DNA of 64,000 nt from NCBI RefSeq assembly GCF_001949145.1, contig NW_019091465.1:1434294-1498293 (forward strand), written 5' to 3'. A program made the translations under genes and the position numbers. The notes under the pieces were generated by a model. That model had not been told where the DNA came from. It saw only the letters and a program-made list of their open reading frames with translations, and made no database searches. The DNA comes from Acanthaster planci. Lineage: Eukaryota; Echinodermata; Asteroidea; Valvatida; Acanthasteridae. Within the stretch, counting starts at the first letter, position 1; the number at the start of each line of letters is the position of its first letter. Below, in pieces: positions 13,030 to 25,580 of this stretch.

Positions 13030-16000
13030 GCATTGAGGAAAATGCTGCTCATGAACACTGTTAAAGTTTCCTCTCGAGAAAGATCTGGCCAGTAAGATCG
13101 AAGCGCATACACTGTACGACTTGGACAAGACCAGTGTGGCAGCCACAGCCAGCAAACCAGCCAAGCTGACCGCTCAACCGACAGAAAGGATAGACACATA
13201 GGCTACAACCTGTAATTGTTTGCTGTACGGACTTCAGCGCGAAAACGGCATCATTTCCCATTCACGCTATCAGGACAGATGGAGGATTATAATAGTCGGA
13301 TTCGACGTAAGCCGCACACAGAGAGACAGATACTGTAGGAGCTTGGCGAGACGCTCAACTGTGGCAGATTGCTACCCTGGTTATCCACCGTAATTGCGCG
13401 CCACTCAGGCCGAGGAAAGAGCTGCTTACGGTCGGTAAGTGCTTGGCCTATGAGGCTTGATGTTCGTCGTTATACCAAGTCGTTGCTGCCCCGACGGCTG
13501 TTGCGTACGTGGTAGAAATTACGAGGCCGACCCGTTAAACAAAGCCCGAAATCGATTTAAAATTATTTCCGTTAGTTTAGAGTTGGCCCTTTTAATTGGT
13601 GTCATTCTAATAGCAGTAAATGCCACTTTGGGTAAGAGATACCTGCAGAAAAAAAGAGGGCGAACAAAAATATAGAGGAAGACTCCAATGATAATAAGGA
13701 CCTTTAGATCGACTGAATATGGAAGGGCATATGGGGCTAATAAGATCCATAGAAAGCTTGAAATAAGTGATCGAAAATTGAAAAAGATTTTAAGTTGATT
13801 CCTTTATATGGATCGTGTCTAGTCTAATCCAAAACCGATTTTCATTATTTTGGCAGGGAACATTTCTGGTTTAACGAGGCCTTCGTGTAACGGGATTTGC
13901 TGTACCTTCTGTCTGAAGGGCTAAACCTCTTGAAGGACCTCTGCTAACCGCAATCGGATCTTCTTCTAGAAAAGTATTTCTTGGGGTACATCAGGGTTTT
14001 GATGACGCTGAATAATCGTCGACGAGAAATGCAGCATCTGTCCCGGCGCACAAATCTAATGCACGGGAAACAGTCGTCGTGTTGCACTTGGCTGCTCGGA
14101 TCACGGGGCTAATATTTGGAGTGGTCCGTAGCAATGTCATGCTTCGCCACGCACCCGTCATGCAGTGAATGGTTTGGGCAACCTTGGCCATGATATCCCT
14201 GGCATGAACTAGTGACAGACTGCTGTGGCCGTCTCGCACAATATGACGTGCAGAAGTCCGTGTTACATTATTCATGCGAACACGTTTGGGACAGCAGTGG
14301 CGGGTAAAGGTCGGCAGAATCGCGCTACTTGGATGGAAGAGAAAATAATGACATTCACCGAGCCACGCTCATGGGTTTGACAGCAGCTGGAAGTGGTCCG
14401 TGTGTTTATGATGGGAAACACATGAAACCGTTCCATGAGGGCGCGTGTTCTTTCCAGCCGTGGGTACGGGCAATATGAACTATACAGGGCTATGGGCTGT
14501 TAACACTAAAGCCCAGATACCCGTCTCCATTGACAAACTAGTATTCGATGGTTCAACTCGCCGTATCAGACGTATGGTCTTGTCTTTGGGGCTGCAGGCC
14601 ATACCAGTAAACAAAGGTGGTGCGAAACAGTTTACGTGATCCAAATCACCATTTGAACGCTGTCAAATTGTCTGCAAGTAGACTCCCCGGGTTTATTTGC
14701 GGGCGTTGACCACCAGGTCCAGGGTCGGTGAATGGAATATTTTGAAGTCTGCATACTCCGTTATTTTGAACCGTAATAAAATTCCCCTCACTAGAAAGCT
14801 AGTGATGCCATTTCTACAATGTTGACGCAATTAATTCTTAGCCTCATGAAACAAAATTGACACCACGACTCCGCCCCTAGCCACCCCCCTACGCCACCGC
14901 CTGTGGCCATGCGGGTTTGTAAAGAAAAGATTAAGTTGTAAGCCACCAATGAGCCCCGAGATGGACCAAGAGAGGACCCAGTTTTCCTAGCAATAGAGGC
15001 CCCCTTGGCAGGAACTGCACCTCGCTGATTCACAAATAAAACGTCTGTGAAATGCGTGCGTTTACGGTTGCACCGCCTCGCTACCAACAAAATGATTACT
15101 CCCGACCAACATGACCCTCTGCAACCGGTGACGGGGTGCTTCTGCTCAAGGTGGATATGGCTGTCAGCTTGTATTGTCAAAGAGTTTTGCATGATAATGG
15201 TTCCAAAATTGCTCTATTTTAAGTGGAGCGTAGGCGTCACTTTTCAAAATGGCGACTGACATCACGACTACTTGTAGGGGTGATCACATACATTTGAGTC
15301 TACGAGAGAAATTTCAGATTTCCCACAAAATCATTCGAATTATCCACGAAAGACTGAACAGCAAATGACAGGCATGAAATGAATAATCTTAATCTTTTAC
15401 GACTATTTTCCCTGATTTTTTTTTAAGTAGGTTTAATGGGATTTTATCATTTTACTATTCTGCATCCCGAAGGGGCCCACTTGTTTACAGCTTTGGCTAT
15501 TGCCGTGCGGTCAAAATGGCAAATTCGGAGCCAAAGCCACGAAATTCCCGACCCCAACAGGGCGTGGGCGGTGTCATTCGCTCTCATCCATTTCCCCAAA
15601 GTTCGGTTCATACTTGGTGCAACCATGGAGAAATAAAACACAGGTGCAACAGAAAGCCAAGCACACGAATGACTATTTGTGACGTTGAAGTCCAATTACA
15701 TGTATAATAATTCGCGCTGCAAATTCACAAGCGTTGAACGCATTTCAACTCGAGTGGAAATCTGTTGCATATCTTTTGTAACGTCAAATTCGTTTCGTTT
15801 TCCCATTCGTCTGGCAACATGAACCAGCTTGTAATAAACTGAGCGTCACGAAGGGCTGGTCCCTCTCAAACGCGTGTGAAGTGAGCAACTCCTTTGCAGA
15901 GCATTTTGGGTAGCTTACTACGTTATAATCAGCGCACGTGCACTCATGAGTGGGCACGTGTCAAGTGCACCAGTCGCGAATATTGACCGGTGTTACTGTT

Positions 16001-17149
16001 TCAAACGAATTCCATCCAATGGAAGCTGGAAGAAATTAGCCTGCTTCGAGCATTCTGGTGAACCTTTTCGGGGCGCCCTGATAAAGTGCAGTGTGGGTAC
16101 GTACGTGTCAACCTGGCATCAAAGATGGCGGAGCGCAATGGATTCTGGGGGAAAAGAAATCTGTCCAATCAAATCGGTATCCATGTCGACTGTTGTACCA
16201 TGTAGACATTTGGAATAACTGCACACTTCCAAAGACCTCCAAAGTCGGGTTACGAGTCAGGAATGTCACTGAGATTGAACCCAGACGACGCCATGGACGT
16301 AACTAAGCCAAATAATGGAGCCTGGTTCCCGTCGATGAGTGTAACATTTTGGCAACATTTCCGCCACATCACATTGCAATAAGTAGCAACATGCTTCATC
16401 AGGAAATAAACTACGAAATTTCAATACGGCGATGTAAATCACATCTGTAAACCAGTATCGATACATGCAGTGATGAGCTTGCGTATTTTAAGAAAAATCG
16501 GGGACACGTGTGAATTAACCTTGAACACAGCAGCATGTGGTACCGAACTTCATAACTCCATAATGAATTGCACACCTCTTCTATACGTCAAGAAGCTACT
16601 TGCTTGCGCTTAACAGACCTATTACCGACGGATGCAAAAAAGGCTATTATGCAAGTCCGATTCGCCTAACGACCGTGTGGTGTCGCGCACCTGTTTACGG
16701 CACGACGTGTTTAACCAAAGTCTGCAATTCTGAAGTGTTTAATCTTTTGACAGGTGGGGGAAGCCATAGAATATTAGATGTGTAATTGGAGTTTTTCGCC
16801 TTACCGACAGATCCTGTTGTCATGTTGCACTACATACAGTGCGTCTAAGAAGCCCCTTAAGGGATTATAGCCGATGATGATGCCCCGCCGGGGTATAATA
16901 ATATTGGGGCCCACTGTGTCCACGTGGGGGAGGGGCTCATTTTACTAGGAAGGAGGGCTCTGCAGGTTTAGTTTATCACTCTCCTTGTAATTCACCTCGA
17001 ACGTCAGAGGGGGGGGGACACAGGTGTTTAGCCGTGACCGTGACACAGTCCAATACCCCCATACCTTGCTAATGCCACTGTTATCACCGGTATATGGGGC
17101 CGACCCACTTTCTAAAGGCAAAAGGACTGATAAATTTGTCCTCAAAAAG
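13030..17149. other. No gene recognised
   Basis: Includes a minus-strand open frame at 13991-14275 and a plus-strand one at 14445-14639 with moderately protein-like content, but no splice partners or homology. Otherwise interspersed repeats. Confidence 0.5.
14950..15145. repeat. Dispersed repeat, copy 1 (pairs with 57360-57545)
   Basis: GACCAAGAGAGGACCCAGTT, TAGCAATAGAGGCCCCCTTGG, CGCTACCAACAAAATGATTA and GGTGACGGGGTGCTTCTG recur in the same order and spacing at 57.4 kb. No terminal inverted repeats are evident, so the element type is unknown. Confidence 0.75.
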
Positions 17150-17405
17150 AACGAGTCCTCCATACTAAAGAGAGTGAAAACCACTCAAAATAAGTAAAAA
17201 TAGAAACTCCCAAAGAGTGAAATTCGCACTCCACCAAGGAGCCACTTAATGGACAACCGGAAAAAAGAGTTGTCCTTTATATGGCTTTTCTTTTTGGGTG
17301 ATTCTCACCCCCTTTGGAGTGGTTATCACTCCTTTTTAGAGTGGTTCTCACTCTTTTGGAGGTAAATTTATAAGAGACTCACTCTTTTTGAGATTGAACC
17401 GTTTC
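17150..17405. repeat. Cluster of inverted GAGTGnnnnnCACTC motifs
   Basis: GAGTGGTTATCACTCC and GAGTGGTTCTCACTC are spaced about 23 bp apart. They are joined by AGAGTGAAAACCACTC and GAGTGAAATTCGCACTCC upstream and GGGTGATTCTCACCCC between. Each unit is a small palindrome; the whole could be one degraded hairpin transposon or a short-period satellite. Confidence 0.7.
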
Positions 17406-17682
17406 ACACTTTTGGTGGTTATCTTTATACCCCCGGCCTGTGCGTAAAGCGAGTGTGGTTCTGTATCTATGCGACATCACACGTGAATTAAATAGCACGC
17501 CGTTCCGTGTTGACTTAAAGTTTTTGTAACAAGTTCTGAGGCGTTTGTCGTGGCTCACCGTGCCCGGTTACATCACCAGTATAGTTTTGCTCCCAATTAT
17601 GCATTTCCACTTTGCACCTGGCTCTGTTGTTAAGTGGACTGCTTTGTATGTGACCGTGTATGAACATTGTACTTGCCGACAG

Positions 17683-17867
17683 AAAATGAATATTCTCTCA
17701 AGACCATCGCCACAGTGGTGCCGAGCATGCTGGTCCACCCCGTCGATCAGGGCCGATTGTCCGAAGCAATTCCCTCCAATGAAGAAAAAATCCTATGCCG
17801 GTTTATTTCATCTCTCGGCCACGGGCCAGTTCCCTTGACCTCGGACAGGGATGATTATACCTGTTAG
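17683..17867 (+). CDS. Orphan candidate terminal exon, about 61 codons
   Basis: The acceptor-like CTTGCCGACAG is followed by an open frame containing SLKTIATVVPSMLVHPVDQG, SEAIPSNEEKILCRFISSLG and PVPLTSDRDDYTC, closing with TAG. Composition is protein-like and GC-richer than its surroundings, but no upstream exon, homology or nearby polyadenylation signal supports it. Product unknown. Confidence 0.2.
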
Positions 17868-20800
17868 GGCACTAATTCTCAGGGAGGTGGCATCCATGAG
17901 TACCGCCAACTATTTCCTTTAATCAACCAGACACAATCGACCGAAAATTGCACCAGTAAGGCCAATAACTATAGACGCTGAAAAAAAGTTTTAAATTTCT
18001 TCAGCATTTGGTTAAACCTGTACAGTCGTCCATATTCTTGTTTTCCCTTGTGTATAGATAGAGTGACACGTTATTGATTACACCTATCAATTGCATATTC
18101 AAAACACATAGTGATTAATTCATCCTCGATGCATAAACGAGTCTTGACACCCAGGATCCTTAATACGCGACGGGGCCATCTCGTCTATGCGCGCGCGGGT
18201 CGAGAAGGTGTCTTACACCTCTCGGATCGACACTCGCGGTCCGTCATGTCCAATTACCGGTACACCTCTTGGATCCCGTCCGTGGCTAGGCCCGCAAAGT
18301 GACGGCATCGCTGAGCGGCGGATTTACGCCTCGACCCGTATAGACACTGCCGGAGAGACGATCGGGGTCAGTGTTTACACAGTAATAAATATAGATGGGT
18401 TTACAGTCATCCGGTGTCTTCATGGGGCTTCTTGTATTTGGCTGTTTTCTTAGCTGGCTTATAAGACGCAATAATTGGCGACAGTCAGTGACCTTCTCAT
18501 ATCTACGTTTCCATGACACCCCAGCTCAAAAGCATGATCTATCGATAACGACAAGAGAATCGTGTTAGGAACGGGCAGGGTAAATTAATTTTCAATACTA
18601 TATTCATTCTTTCAATGACATGGCCGATTCAAATGTCTGCACAAAACGCTCGAAAACGAACAAAATACAACTCTCCAAATTTGCGCTAGATCAGCGCGCA
18701 GAATAACATGCATAGAAGTAAAAAGCGGTAACAAAAATACGGGGCCAGTGGAGAAAACGAAGCTGTGTGCATTCACAAAATTCCAAGAAAAAAAAAAGAG
18801 AGCCTAAAACACCGCGATGAAGACGAAAACGGAGAACAAAGGGGACAAAAACGACAACAAATCCAAAGTGATTATTTCTACGTAATTTTCATTCATTTCA
18901 GTCCCGGATCCTCGAATTTCGGAACGGAAGCACATTTCTATCTCAGTGATAAAAATCGCTGAATCGCGCCGAGGCAAATCTGCAAGTTGACAAAAGGTCT
19001 GCAAATCAATTTCCAAACCGTTTCGAAAAGAAGTGGAAAAAAGTAATAGAAATCGCCCTGCATCTGGAGAGGTACCACACAACGCTATACAAACTGAAGC
19101 GAGTGACTTTGTGAAGATCACTTCGAAACGTACGAAATGCAGTTTGAATTGACAAGGAGTCTTGCTTTGATTATAACCCCCAAAAGAGTTTTCACCGGAC
19201 TATCGCAAGGAATTGGGGGGGGGGGGAATCTGTCCTTTGCTTAATTCTTTTAGACGATTTGCGTGCACGATAAGTCATTCACCGAGGGTAAACCTGTGAA
19301 GTTTCTATTCAATCTGACTTTTACTGTTTTGATCGTGTAGTCGAGCAGCGTGCATCGAGCCCGTCTTTGGGAAAACATGATGGGCTGACCTGTTGGGTAA
19401 AAACAGGTATTCGCGAAAAAAGGTGTTTCTAATAAAATCGACCTAAAATGGGCGAAAAATATCACTGGCAGAACTCCGAAAGGCTCTCTATACGAAGAAA
19501 ATGTCTACCGACAATGTCGTAGAGAAAATGTCCGGGGGGATGGGCTCTGACCTGGGTCTTTTAGGGTGAAACCATTATTACGCTTGACACATCTTTTTTT
19601 AAGATTTGAAGACTGATGTCAGTGAAACAGTTTAAAAACAGAAAGAAACTGTAAACTCGACTTGCGACATCGGAACGACCGAGCAACCCAGGAACAGGAT
19701 TGGTAGAGAATGTTTTTACTGTCAGATCTCCTGCCACCTGCGAAACAATTACGACAACCAAGGATAGAGTAACTTGCCCAACGTCCAGCAAACAAATTGA
19801 CACGCACTCATGTTTCTGTGTGAATCTCTTTCCTGAGGATTTTTTTTCTTACCAAGTCCTACGCACAGGCCTTAATACTAACGCATTCTCCCAGCAAGGT
19901 CGAGATGGTCGCTAATTACCCGCCTATCACCCGGGCCATCTTCCGATCTACCATTTTCCAACCTCCTTCCTTCCTCTCTCATCCCGACGCTCTCTTGCAA
20001 TTGCCCTCATCAGCAAGCCTCCTTGAGAGATGGCCTCCCCCGTAAAACTAAAAAACAAAATAAAAAGCCAAAAAAAAAAAAAAAAGACCAGGGGTAGCAG
20101 ATGCGCTTCGTGCCCGTAAGCGGCAGTTGGTTAATAGCACTGCCTCGGCCGGCCGGGGCGGAGAAGATTTCTCCGTCCGTGTCCGTGATTGCTGGATGGA
20201 GCACTCGGCTCGCACGCGCCTGGGAAGCCTCGGACCACTATTGCCACTTAAACAACACGGACTGCACGATGTACTCAGCTCTGCGGCACACGCAACAGAG
20301 AGGCCGGGCTATGAAATTGCCGTTCTTTTACCAGCGGGCTATCGGATAGTTCTAGCTGAGGGTTATCTTCATTAAAACAAATCCAAGTCCCTAATCGTAG
20401 TACAAATCTATTAGTGACGTTTTGGAGTTTGGGTATTTGAACGCATTTAGACAGCTGTTATTTCTTCATCTCAAGTCCATCAAGCCATATCTGATCTCAA
20501 ATCCAGTTGCAAGCCATTTCAAAACGCCCGTGACCTATTCCAACATTACAGTAACGCTTTATTGTAACATTTCCTGCTGATCTCATGCATGATTAACTTG
20601 CATCGATTTTTATGGTTGATTTCATCGCAACCAACGGCGGGGAATTTTCAAAACGTGTTTTTTCCCTCTTGTGTAAATTCCTCCGTCCGGGATTCACTTC
20701 CATGTGCGTCGCGAGGGGATGTAGGTAAGGGGTCCCCCCTCCCCAATAAAATTGGGGAACGCAAGGCGGAAAAGGAGTAGAAAGAGAAGGAGATTTTGGA

Positions 20801-23800
20801 AAAATAAAAAGAAGATGAAAATCACCAATTTGCTACAAAAAACAAAAACAAAAAACAAAAACAAAAAAAGACTCCTCCCGCGGTTACTTTTTTTTTTACC
20901 AATGAGTGCTTTTGTTTTCCCTGGGAAATATCCCTCGGAAAAACTGGTTTGCCCCCTCTCTCATAAGATTCTGGCCATACCCATGTCCATTTTAAATTCG
21001 ATATGATTGACAACTTATGACAAGCTGGGCACTGGGGGGATCTTTTATGACCTTTATTTCGCGAAAAGGTAGTACATGAACTTGCATGTTGTCACGCCGT
21101 GGGCTTTCCTGGCGGATTCGGGGAAGCTAAGGAGGGCAATGCCCCCATTGCTGGTAATTCTTTTTAATAATGAGAAAAAAATATTCCCTTCCTTTCAAAA
21201 GCGCTTAAAAACTCCAAAATATAACATCAGCCCTCAAGAGAGGCTATCTTAACGCGCACACGCACAAAGAGAATCTAAGCGTTTTGGGCCTCCGAAAACA
21301 ATTTTGTCCCCTCTCGAAAGTTTGTCCGTGATCTGTCCTTTTCCCCTGACGGGACACAGAAAGGGTGGGGAGAAGAACAAGACGATATTATAGAATTCGC
21401 AACAGTTGGGAAACAATACATGAATTATCGAAAGTCATTTCCTCTCAGCAGAGGCAACGCCAAGCGGGAATGTCACATTTTTGTTTCTCAATATCAGGCC
21501 TTTTTGCTAAGCATAGAAGACACTTGCTAAGCACAAGCAGAATACATGCTTAAGTGCCAAGCTACAATTTTGCTAGTGAAACTTGTTCCTACTAGTTACG
21601 CAGTATATAAAGCCTGTGAAGCAAAACCAAAATTTCTTCGTTGTAAATTCATGAACCCATGACCTGAGAACGACCGATAGTTACCTTATTCCTACCGTTA
21701 TACCCCTGCTGGCAATGGAAGAGCCAAGGGTCCAACTTGCCCGAGTAGCCATAATAGAGCCCCATATGGCTGGGGGCTTATCAAATTACCATGAGCTACC
21801 GTAGATGATGGTAATGATGAAGACGATGAAGAGAAAGACGCTGTAACAAGCTTCAAGAAGTGGCGACGTCGCTGGTGAGAATTATACGGAGGCCTCGGTA
21901 GAACGTGATTTCGGTTTTAGGGGGTCCTTTAGACACTTTAGGAGTTTTGCATTCCTGAGTACATAATGGCTCAAAAGAAATATGCACACTAATGAGCAAA
22001 ACGAGACGTCAACGCTACACTACAATTTACCGAAACTTTGGATATTTTTTCGGTCTCAAAGTTTTTGGTTTTTGGTGGTTGGGCTTTTCCCATGCAAATA
22101 ATATAGGACGTATAGCTCATTAGGCTGCAAAGACACGCGGAAGATGGAAAGGTCGGTTTGAGAATAAATTGGTAACATGTGGAGTGCTTAATAGTTTTCC
22201 TCGTATATTTTCACAATGATCTAGGTTTTTCTTTTCCTGTACGATTTGTTACAGTCCCAAAGTTTGCATGGATACAATCTATTTCCCGGTTCCCTTTTGT
22301 CTTTTACTAACGCCCTTATTTTGCTCTTACAACCTTCGGTCAGTTGCATTCTGCCACTCTGCACTGCGCACTGCCACGCCCCCCCCCGCCCCGCCCGCCG
22401 CTGGCGTTGCTGCTGATTCTGGGTTAGAAATTTCACCTTGAGGCGTGTCCGATCAGGGGCACCGCCGTCTAGCACTAATGACAGGCCGCACGTGGCCGAC
22501 CGCAATCAGTCACTGGCCCTCATAGACGACACCGCTATAGACGACATATCTACACCATAATTCGATCATTCCATCAAAATCCCCGCCCGCCGACAACGAT
22601 TAGATGAAAGAACAATTTGATAGCGCGTCCCACTACATCGGCACGGACAATAGCACAACATGTTTTTCTTTGGCTCTTAATGAGAAGATTCGATTTGGTT
22701 TCACTTGATAGCGCGCGTGCTGGTGCACCAGGGCCGTTGTTGGTACTTTTTTTTTCTCCTTTCGCTCAGTGTTAAAAGGAAGATCTAATAGCGTGTTGTC
22801 TTTGCGTGGGAATAATTGTCGGTTGATTGTCGCCGCTCACTTCCAGGCACATTTTAGTGGTTTGTTAATTGGCTGGTGGGATTGTTTTTATGTTCGCTTG
22901 TTTAATTCAATTTGCTGATGCGTTCTAGGCAAGGGCATGGGGGGGCACTGGGGATAGGTCTACGGCCCTACACGTTTTGTCTAGGCAGCTGAGCCGTGAA
23001 GTATGTGATTCACCCCCTCCAAGCTGCTGTTGGGTAAAACAAAAATTACTGCGTAAGTTATTTTGCGACAGCCAAATACAAACAGGACAAAACAAACCAA
23101 CAAAAAACAAAACAGAATTAAAAAGAAAAATAGAATGAGAAGTACGGTCTTTTTGATGAAGGGTGTAGCACTCACGCGTTAGTAAGAGCCGATATGTTTG
23201 CGAACTTCTTCGTAAATATTTGGACATTTCTTGAAATGCTTGCGTCACGCTGTCTGTCGACACCCCTTATCCTGTACACAATACAATTCACACGTGCAGA
23301 TCCATCACCCAATTCTGGGTGGGGAGGAGGCAAAATTGTGTGGGGGGCAGAAGTTGGGGAATTTCCTTTCTGTGACCTTTCACGACCTCTGCCTCTCTGA
23401 GGGTTGGGGCAAAATTTCGGGTTTCTTACTTGCTTCGAAAAGGAAAAGAAATGAAAATGCCTGCACGGTCGTACAGGAAATCGTCCTTCCTCTATCCTTC
23501 AAAACAACCCGGGGGTGGACCTGTTGCCATCCCCTCGGATCCACCGAGGCAACACTCACCCATCAACGGCTTGGATACACGTACGTTGGTTTCCTGTCTA
23601 CGGATAGGCAAAAGTGCTATACGGTATGTGAACACTTCAGCTCTTGTTCCAACCAACCAATCGAAAGCGACAGAGCTACTCACGCAGCCGACAGGCAGAT
23701 TCAGAAACTTTCAAGAGCACGGGACCCTAATGTCTCAGGTGGTAGAGAGCGCCGATAAAGCGCTCCCGGGCCGGAGCATTACAATAAGCAGAGTATTTTG

Positions 23801-25338
23801 AAAACTCTAGCAGAAAAATGGACTAAAATCAAAATCAAAATTTCTGTTGCGGCGTAGTGTGGATGATAACAAACATTATATAACCCTTCGACTATTTGGA
23901 CAAGCAATCTAAGGTATGATCTCCAAAATAATCCTTCGGTTAAGTGAGAAATCAGATACAACACTAGAGTGTACCTAACGGTAAGAAGTCTCCAGCCAAC
24001 TTGAGTACAACTTGCAACATCGAGTGCGACGGCACGCACGTAAAAAAAAAAAAAAAATGCGCCGTGGGAAAAGCTCCGCGGCGGGCAGTAGTCCACAGCA
24101 ATTTTACGCTCCCGTGGTCTCTACAGCGTCCTCCTTCTATCGTGGGACTCCTGTATTCTGGTCTGTTGTCTCTCCTCGAACCAGTTATCTCGAGCTTTTT
24201 TTTAAAAACCCTCTGGCTGTATTGCGGGGGTATATATTTTACACGCACATGCTGCAGGGCAGGCCGTCGATAGTCTGCGAGGCAATCGAGCGCAGCCGGC
24301 CGTCGATAGTGACGTGACGGCCGGTCTGTCGCTTCCGAAAGTACCGGGGCCGCTCCACGGTGAATGACCAACCATGTCCGTGTATGCATATTAATAGGTA
24401 ACGGAGAGACATGAACTCCGACAAAAAGGTCACAACTGCACAGGCAGAGACCGTGCCAGCTAGATTATCCGTCTTTTGTTCATTTTGGAGAGCAGAGCGC
24501 TACTTATGGACATTTCGTTCACGCACTTTGTTTCATGGGTTAGCCGAGTTGGAATTGAAAGCGAGGTTGACTCTTCATTTTTGATTGCTGAAAGTGGAAG
24601 GCAAAAGCAATAAAAAGAATTTTCATTTCAAATTTGTACCTGTCTACTGTATGTCAAATTTGTGATTAACCATACAAAAATGTGCCTGAGGGTGAGCGTT
24701 TTAAGCCATTTTGTAAAAAAATAATAAAAAAATTAAAGAGAGGCTTGAAGCACACGCCATTAACAACCTGGGTGTCATTTTAATCTAAACACTTCACAGT
24801 AAATGTAACCAGATTCAGAAAATACGACTGGAAAGGGTTACCACATGAACAAGGTCTTGTGGGTGGGTTCCCCCCTTGAATCACCGCTTGTGGTGAATGG
24901 GAGGGGGCGCCCCTTGAATCGCCGCTCACGTCAACACGCAGAAGTCAGACTATCGTGTGGGTATGCGGAGACAGTAGCTGTTCCACTTCAGCGTGTCTAA
25001 TACTGAAAGACGACCGCGCGATTGCCGACCAATGACAGGCTGGCCACATGGTGCTCTTGTTTGGAGTGTGTGTCAAGTAGTAATTGTGTGGTGGTGACTT
25101 ATGATAGTTGTTAAGTCGTACACATTACCACAGCAGCGTGCTGCTGAGGCAAGTATCACGGCCGTCGGAACTTGAAGACCGTTGTTAGGGGGGTTGCTAT
25201 CAGACCACCACTCAAAATTGGTGTAGGCCTAATAGTATTCTGATTTCCCCGACCGGACACTTGCGTGAAATAGTGAACTCAGTCCTTCCTTCTCCATGAT
25301 TCCTGCCGACTGCACCAAACTGGTTGATGGGGGGGGGT
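17868..25338. other. No gene recognised
   Basis: Contains poly-A runs near 20070 and 24050, a poly-G run near 19217 and an octamer-like ATGCAAAT near 22094. Two GC-rich patches (20100-20360 and 23430-23800) are open in more than one frame. In the latter, TCTCAGGTGGTAGAGAGC is a tRNA A-box-like sequence, which points to a SINE and not a gene. Confidence 0.5.
21480..21560. repeat. Possible fragment of the GGGGCCAATTTCAT MITE family
   Basis: The stretch has TTTTTGCTAAGCATAGAAG, TTGCTAAGCACAAGCAG and TGCTTAAGTGCCAAGC, reminiscent of the arms of the 63.4-kb element, but no terminal GGGGCC is present. Confidence 0.35.
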
Positions 25339-25580
25339 GACCAGAGCTGTATATAAAGACAACGGCGCCAACTTCACACCTTGGAACCAAAATGATGATT
25401 TTGCGTGCAGTACAGCATGCAGCAATTATGCTAATTATCCCATAGCCCAACCATGTTGATTCTCCCAAGACGGTCATGTCGCAACTCCAGCGACGACCGC
25501 AAAAGACGGAGTACACTGCGCGAAGCACTCCGCGTTGCAGTATAACCGCCTTGTAAGCCTCCATTTTGTTTCCACTGGAT
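25339..25580. mobile_element. MITE, CCAGAGCTGT family, copy 2, degenerate right end
   Basis: The left end TGACCAGAGCTGTATATAAA and inner GGAACCAAAATG match the 53.4-kb copy. Inner right-arm sequence CATGTCGCAACTCC is present, but the expected terminal ACAGCTCTGGT is not seen, so the right boundary is approximate. Confidence 0.5.

Noticed and set aside
23231-23801. Two overlapping frames of 175 and 123 codons
   Set aside because: They are open in two frames at once, lack splice sites, and contain a tRNA A-box-like sequence at their 3' end. Likely compositional or SINE-derived.
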